Shown here: piece by piece, positions 5,722 to 8,767 of the stretch | Numbering within the stretch: position 1 is the first letter of the stretch | How the letters are laid out: each line of letters opens with the position of its first letter | Source of the DNA: Nitrospirota bacterium | GTDB taxonomy: Bacteria; Nitrospirota; UBA9217 | Direction: 5' to 3' | NCBI GenBank assembly: GCA_017885365.1 | Contig: JAFNGD010000188.1 | Location: 6,002 to 14,768 of the forward strand | DNA length: 8,767 nt | Notes under the pieces: generated by a model | The model's input: only the letters and a program-made list of their open reading frames with translations | Databases searched by the model: none | What the model was told of the DNA's origin: nothing | Program-made: the position numbers and the translations under genes

Positions 5722-6005
5722 TAACGAAACAGCGAGCCGAACGGAGCCGTCTTCCGGGCAATATGCGAGAGACCATTGAGGTCGGACGAGCGGATAGTAG
5801 TAAATATCAAGAGTAAATGGCCTGTTGCCCAAACCCCCGTTCACCCTTCGACAAGCTCAGGGCGAACGGTATGGCCTTTGATATCATAAACTTTTTCCGT
5901 TCGTGCTGAGCCTGTCGAAGCACATGATCGGTTTGGGCAACAGCCCGTAAAGACCCTCAGGGGTTGAGATTTTTTCCCACTTCTTACGTGAATCGAGGCG
6001 GTGCA
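5722..6005. other. Intergenic region between the toxin and the zinc-ribbon fusion gene
   Basis: The first 97 nt after the toxin hold nothing I can name; there is no terminator with a T-run. The REP-like inverted repeat occupies 5819-5946. The last 60 nt contain the leader of the zinc-ribbon gene, with GAGG at 5995-5998. Long open frames crossing here on the minus strand are incidental. Confidence 0.4.
5819..5946. repeat. REP/BIME-like bipartite inverted repeat
   Basis: Outer arms are a perfect 13-bp inverted repeat: TGTTGCCCAAACC (5823-5835) with GGTTTGGGCAACA (5930-5942). Inner arms are CTTCGACAAGCTCAG (5846-5860) and CTGAGCCTGTCGAAG (5906-5920), complementary at 14 of 15 positions. The left inner unit is itself bounded by CCGTTC and GAACGG. 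TTCGACAAGCTCAGGGCGAACGG-type sequence is a widespread REP-like intergenic repeat in environmental bacteria, usually mobilised by RAYT (TnpA-REP) transposases. No such gene is in this window. Confidence 0.8.
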
Positions 6006-6857
6006 ATGACAGCGTGCGTCCAATGCGGGAATAAGATCGAAGAGGGGCAGCAGTTCTGCCGGTTCTGCGGGACAAAGGTCGAGGGAGCGGCAACGCGGCC
6101 GTCGGGATCGGCCCCTCCGACCGCCGTGACCGAGAAGGACCTCGCCCTGTTCATCGGGAAGAACGCGGACAAGTATCTTTCGCGGTTCGAACGCTTCAGC
6201 AGCGGAGGCGAAGACGCCTTCGCCGTCGCCTGGCACTGGCCGGCCTTCTTCTTCAGCTTCTGGTGGATGCTCTACCGGAAGATGTACGGATGGGCGGCCC
6301 TCGTCCTGCTCCTGGGCTGCGTGCCCTATGTGGGCCTGTTCATGATGATCGTCTTCGGCATGAGCGGGTACTACCTCTATTACCGCCACGCGAAGCGGCG
6401 GGTGCAGGAGCTCAAGGCCCGGCCGGGAACGGACGTCGAGAAGGCCGCCGCCCTGGCCCGGGCAGGGGGAGTGAACAACGTGGCCGTGGTCCTGGTGCCG
6501 CTCATCATCGTGGCCCTGGTCGGCATCCTCGCCGCCATTGCCATTCCCCAGTTCGCCGCATACCGGCAGAAGGCCTTCGAGGCAAAGGCGAAGCAGGAGA
6601 TCCTGCAGGCATGCAGCGTGGGGGAGACGTTCTTCGCCAACCATCCCGAAAGGACGCAGGTCGAGCCCGAGGACCTGCTCGCCGGCGGCCTCGTGCATAC
6701 GGCCGAGGTGGAAATGTCGCTTCTCGACGGCAGGAAAGAGCTTTTCAGCATCAGCGCACGGCACGTGAAGGGGAAAAAGACCTATTACACGGACGCCCGG
6801 TGCGCCTTGCGCGAGGAAGAGGACGGGTTAACGGGAACGCCGGCTGTGCAGATGTAG
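6006..6857 (+). CDS. Zinc ribbon - DUF2628-like - pilin-helix fusion membrane protein
   Basis: 283-aa protein with an unusual order of parts. Residues 4-22 form a zinc ribbon (CVQCGNKIEEGQQFCRFCG, four Cys). Residues about 74-130 match the DUF2628 style, with HWPAFFFSFWWMLYRKMY then two hydrophobic helices (96-126) and a basic YYRHAKRR stretch. A third helix at about 158-181 reads VVLVPLIIVALVGILAAIAI and continues PQFAAYRQKAFEAKAKQEIL, almost the type IV pilin N-terminal consensus. The GFTLIE prepilin cleavage site is missing: the matching position reads NNVAVVLVP. The remaining 90 residues resemble a small globular pilin-like domain (FFANHPERTQVEPEDLLAGG). GAGG at 5995-5998, 7 nt before the ATG, fixes the start; the 14 extra upstream codons are not family-like. 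A membrane-bound sensor or assembly role is possible but unproven. Confidence 0.85.
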   Translation: MTACVQCGNKIEEGQQFCRFCGTKVEGAATRPSGSAPPTAVTEKDLALFIGKNADKYLSRFERFSSGGEDAFAVAWHWPAFFFSFWWMLYRKMYGWAALVLLLGCVPYVGLFMMIVFGMSGYYLYYRHAKRRVQELKARPGTDVEKAAALARAGGVNNVAVVLVPLIIVALVGILAAIAIPQFAAYRQKAFEAKAKQEILQACSVGETFFANHPERTQVEPEDLLAGGLVHTAEVEMSLLDGRKELFSISARHVKGKKTYYTDARCALREEEDGLTGTPAVQM

Positions 6858-6971
6858 GAGCGGGTGTCAGGGGAGAACGTCACCGCGGAGCGATGCTCAC
6901 CGGAGGCTGCGCCGCGAGGGGATAAGGATAGAGCCTGGAAAGACCCTCTCGACTCAAAGGAAGGTGCAGCG

Positions 6972-7342
6972 ATGCAGCTGAAGATGGATGTGAAGAGCAT
7001 CGAGTGGTGGTTCTGGACCGTGACGCTGGCGCTCATCATCGCGGCCGTGGCGGGGTGGACGCCGGGCTATGCAGCGGTCATGCTGGTGAGCGCCCTGCAG
7101 GTGGTCTTCTTTGCTGCTCGGACCGGCAGCGCGGTCTCCTTTCCTCCCAGGTGCGGATCGCCTACTTCGCCTGCACGCTGCTCGGTCTCTGGGAGGCGGG
7201 AAGGGTGTATTGCTACGCGCTCCTGGTCCTGGACACGGCCATGGTGGTCTTCTTCGACCGCTGCGGCAGCGCGCTGGTGCTGAAACTGCTGCCCTGGAAC
7301 AAGGGGATGGAGAATCCGCAGTGCAAGCTGCCGGGGGCGTAG
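6972..7342 (+). pseudogene. Small polytopic membrane protein gene with a -1 frameshift
   Basis: ATG at 6972 is preceded by AAGGAAGG (6957-6964) with a 7-nt spacer. The first frame gives MQLKMDVKSIEWWFWTVTLA and two hydrophobic helices (about 13-29 and 31-49) up to GSAVSFP. The rest of the protein lies in the -1 frame from about 7145: QVRIAYFACTLLGLWEAGRV, then YCYALLVLDTAMVVFFDRCG and KLLPWNKGMENPQCKLPGA, stopping at TAG 7340-7342. Joined, it would be about 123 aa with probably four membrane helices. It resembles, from memory, a conserved small membrane protein ending in a PWNR-like motif; that family is not named with confidence. One C missing from the run at 7146-7148 would restore a single frame, so a sequencing error or recent inactivation is likely. 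It may be co-transcribed with the zinc-ribbon fusion gene, 114 nt upstream. Confidence 0.7.
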
Positions 7343-7830
7343 AGATGGAAGTATAAACATTATAGACCACTATATAAAGGGGCGCCTACCCGAGCACTCC
7401 TGATCGATCAAGCACTGGTATACTTACAACAAGAGTTCCATATCACCCTTGGAGGTGCAAATCGTCCCACCGCTATAGCGTTATCAGCATCGTTACTGCC
7501 CATGTCGTGAGCCACCTTAGGGCTGGTTAACAACCACTAGACCTGAACAAACATTTGGACACGACCTGGAACCGAAGATTTTCTGGTCCGCCATAAGGCG
7601 GAAAGGATCACAGGATCAATGTTTCACCATCGTGACCTTAATCCTGATGGGTGACTGGTGCAGTAGAGACTGACACCGAAACCGAATGAAACTGCGGTAA
7701 TGGTGAAGATGAAGATAACGGAAAAACTCGGCGAGAAACGTTCCGCTTCTCGCCACAAGATAGCTTTTTCCCTTGACGGTGCACTTTAAATGGGTGACCC
7801 TCAGAGGGGTATTTGAAAGGAGGAAACACC
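7343..7830. other. Long gene-free stretch upstream of the coiled-coil protein
   Basis: About 490 bp with no convincing gene on either strand. It looks less GC-rich than its neighbours, beginning with the AT-rich run TATAAACATTATAGACCACT. Small palindromes are present: TATAG/CTATA at 7361-7374, CGCTATAGCG at 7471-7480, and TCCGCC/GGCGGA at 7587-7602. A stop-free run in the +2 frame to about 7507 has no start codon and no recognisable motif. The end holds the leader and Shine-Dalgarno of the gene at 7831. It could hide a small RNA, an old insertion or decayed sequence, and I cannot tell which. Confidence 0.4.
7730..7754 (+). repeat. 8-bp perfect hairpin in the leader of the coiled-coil gene
   Basis: GGCGAGAA (7730-7737) pairs with TTCTCGCC (7747-7754) around a 9-nt loop. 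A T-run (7764-7768) lies 9 nt beyond the stem, too far for a standard intrinsic terminator. It could be an mRNA leader structure, a weak terminator or a protein-binding site about 75 nt upstream of the start codon. Confidence 0.4.
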
Positions 7831-8118
7831 ATGAAGAGCAGAGAGGAGTATATCGACAAATTAGCATCGCAGCTCAAGGAGTGGTCCGCCAAGATCGATG
7901 AGCTCGAGTCGAAGGCCCGCGCGGCCAAGGCCGAGGCGAAGACCGGGTATGAACATCAGATCAGGCAGCTCAAGGAGAAGAGGGATGCCGCGGCGAAGAA
8001 ACTGCAGGAGCTTCGGGGTGCAAGCAGCGAGGCCTGGGACACGCTGAAGGCGGGCGCGGAAACGGCATGGACAGACCTCAAGAATGCCGTCACTGCAGCG
8101 AAAGATAAGTTCAAATAA
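7831..8118 (+). CDS. Coiled-coil protein, Sll1863-type stress response family
   Basis: 95-aa, highly charged, almost entirely helical protein. Heptad-like spacing runs from EEYIDKLASQLKEWSAKIDE (5-24) through EHQIRQLKEKRDAAAKKLQE (41-60). A second amphipathic stretch with spaced tryptophans follows (EAWDTLKAGAETAWTDLKNA, 67-86) and a short basic end KDKFK. This resembles small coiled-coil proteins labelled Sll1863-family stress response proteins; the name is from memory of the family pattern and the molecular role is unknown. There is no signal peptide or membrane helix, so it is probably cytoplasmic. AAGGAGG (7817-7823) with a 7-nt spacer gives a very strong ribosome-binding site for the ATG at 7831, preferable to a TTG at 7813. 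Strong translation and a long structured leader fit a stress-induced, abundant protein. Confidence 0.82.
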   Translation: MKSREEYIDKLASQLKEWSAKIDELESKARAAKAEAKTGYEHQIRQLKEKRDAAAKKLQELRGASSEAWDTLKAGAETAWTDLKNAVTAAKDKFK

Positions 8119-8175
8119 GCCTGGAGGGCTAGGCTGAGAGGGAACCTCAAGGGGCGCGCAATAACTCCAGATTCA

Positions 8176-8252
8176 AGTTTGACCTTCAAGGGTCTAGAAC
8201 CTTGGCCCCTGAACCTTGACCCTTGCTACTTGACCCATGACCCTTGACCCTG
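8176..8252. repeat. Degenerate TTGACCC-type repeat tract
   Basis: An irregular series of CTTGACC/ATGACCC-like units, including CCTTGACCCTTGCTACTTGA and CCCATGACCCTTGACCCTGA. CTTGACCCATGACCC at 8229-8243 is identical to 3497-3511. It starts with the near-palindrome GACCTTCAAGGGTC (8180-8193). It lies after the coiled-coil gene with no detectable coding content. Confidence 0.55.
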
Positions 8253-8265
8253 ATGTCAAAGAGAT

Positions 8266-8334
8266 CTGATCCCGCGGGGGTCTGTGAGGGGAAGTCGATA
8301 GGTTAATAAGTCAAACCTGACCCTGAGCGCGCCC
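8266..8334. repeat. Intergenic composite repeat, copy C (degenerate)
   Basis: TGATCCCGCGGGGGTCTGTG (8267-8286) matches the palindromic first part of the composite repeat seen at 3398-3417 and 1928-1945. The next part, TCGATAGGTTAATAAGTCAA (8295-8314) followed by ACCTGACCCTG, resembles TCAATAGTTAAGTCGGACCT of copy B with small insertions. The middle section of copy B is absent. Confidence 0.4.
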
Positions 8335-8336
8335 AT

Positions 8337-8371
8337 AAAAAAGGGCGGGACCGGTCGTCCGGTCCCGCCCT
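8337..8371 (-). terminator. Strong intrinsic terminator of the minus-strand membrane protein gene
   Basis: A perfect 13-bp GC-rich stem (8342-8354 with 8359-8371) closes a 4-nt loop (TCGT). Read on the minus strand it is followed at once by a run of six T (complement of A at 8337-8342). It lies 23 nt after the stop of the minus-strand gene at 8394, so it ends that transcript. The plus strand has no T-run after the stem. Confidence 0.9.
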
Positions 8372-8393
8372 GTCCTGTGTGCTGTTTGCCGCC

Positions 8394-8762
8394 CTACTGT
8401 CTGCCTGCATCCTTGTTTTCCTTCTTCGCCCTCGCGTCTTTCTTCGCCTTTCTGCCGGCCAGGTAGGCCTCGATGGGCCGCCACCCGAAGGACATGCTGC
8501 CCGCGGCCGCTGATGCCACACCCTCGACCAGCTTCTTGCCGATCAGGTTCAGGGTCATCACGATGCCGATGAAGGGAAGGAACACCGCGAAGACCAGGCC
8601 GATGACCGGGGCTGCCATCAGCATGACCGCCACCGGGGCCTTGATGTACCGGGCCGTTCCGCTGCCCGGAAGCACGCCTTCCTGGTCCATCTGCACCCGG
8701 CTGCCGTTCGTTATGTTCCAGTAGGTCCCTGCCTTCACTGTCTGTCCGCCGTTGTTCAACAT
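8394..8762 (-). CDS. Small membrane protein with basic tail, unknown function
   Basis: 122-aa hypothetical protein. Residues 1-40 are polar (GTYWNITNGSRVQMDQEGVL, then PGSGTARYIKAP). Two hydrophobic helices follow at about 43-60 and 62-78 (VMLMAAPVIGLVFAVFLPFI, then GIVMTLNLIGKKLVEG). The C-terminal third is strongly basic (GRKAKKDARAKKENKD), probably cytoplasmic. I know similar short proteins with a TYWN-GSRV start and LPGxxxxRYxKAP from environmental bacteria but cannot name a family or function. The ATG at 8762 is only 5 nt from the window edge, so its ribosome-binding site and any longer start cannot be checked. It ends at a strong intrinsic terminator and looks like the last gene of its unit. 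Confidence 0.72.
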   Translation of the reverse strand: MLNNGGQTVKAGTYWNITNGSRVQMDQEGVLPGSGTARYIKAPVAVMLMAAPVIGLVFAVFLPFIGIVMTLNLIGKKLVEGVASAAAGSMSFGWRPIEAYLAGRKAKKDARAKKENKDAGRQ

Positions 8763-8767
8763 GTTCA

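Noticed and set aside
5047..6764. Two long minus-strand open frames (265 and 307 aa)
   Set aside because: They run antisense to the TA operon and the zinc-ribbon gene and cross the REP-like repeat. The sense frames have clear families and ribosome-binding sites.
6263..6925. 220-aa plus-strand open frame
   Set aside because: A Gly/Arg-rich shadow of the zinc-ribbon/pilin-helix gene in another frame, typical of GC-rich DNA.
7343..7507. Stop-free run in frame after the small membrane protein
   Set aside because: No start codon, no motif, and a lower-GC composition unlike coding neighbours. Its continuation of the previous frame is chance.
7587..7602. Hairpin TCCGCC-ATAA-GGCGGA as a terminator
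   Set aside because: A 6-bp stem with no T-run on either strand.

Overview
The window looks like a chromosomal segment of a moderately GC-rich Gram-negative bacterium. The lipoprotein signal peptide, the pilin-like helix, and the mix of small membrane proteins with intergenic palindromic repeats suggest a Desulfobacterota- or Nitrospirota-type environmental lineage. That placement is an impression from gene style, not a phylogenetic result. No rRNA, tRNA, CRISPR array, integrase or intact transposase is visible.

Layout. (1) 1-1634, minus strand: two inner-membrane permeases of a dipeptide/oligopeptide/nickel ABC transporter, DppB-like then DppC-like. The DppC-like gene is cut by the window edge, and 229 nt of repeat-bearing DNA separates the pair. 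(2) 1635-3023, plus strand: a possible decayed HsdR start, a 27-codon ORF, and an intact DUF1016/YhcG-type PDDEXK nuclease gene. Together they resemble the remains of a restriction-modification island. (3) 3024-4030: a two-helix membrane protein flanked by direct copies of an intergenic repeat, then a small lipoprotein whose frame breaks by -1 exactly at a GGGTTTA heptamer. (4) 4081-5010: an Mrr-like nuclease-fold domain joined through a Pro/Glu/Ala linker to two zinc ribbons. (5) 5055-5721: a complete type II toxin-antitoxin operon with RHH antitoxin, PIN toxin, promoter and palindromic operator. (6) 5819-5942: a REP/BIME-like inverted repeat. (7) 6006-7342: a zinc ribbon/DUF2628-like/pilin-helix fusion protein, then a small polytopic membrane protein broken by a frameshift. 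(8) 7343-7830: a gene-free stretch. (9) 7831-8118: a charged helical protein of the Sll1863 stress-response type. (10) 8119-8393: repeats and a strong terminator serving a minus-strand membrane protein at 8394-8762.

The genes do not form one pathway. The window combines a transporter, three nuclease-type genes (DUF1016, Mrr-like, PIN), small envelope proteins and several repeat families, which is typical of an accessory region. The observations most worth checking are the lipoprotein frameshift at a canonical slippery heptamer, the pilin-like helix inside a non-pilin protein, and the Mrr/zinc-ribbon fusion that has lost the glutamine of its QxK motif. A second frameshift at 7130-7150 means that sequencing error or gene decay must be excluded before the first is read as recoding.
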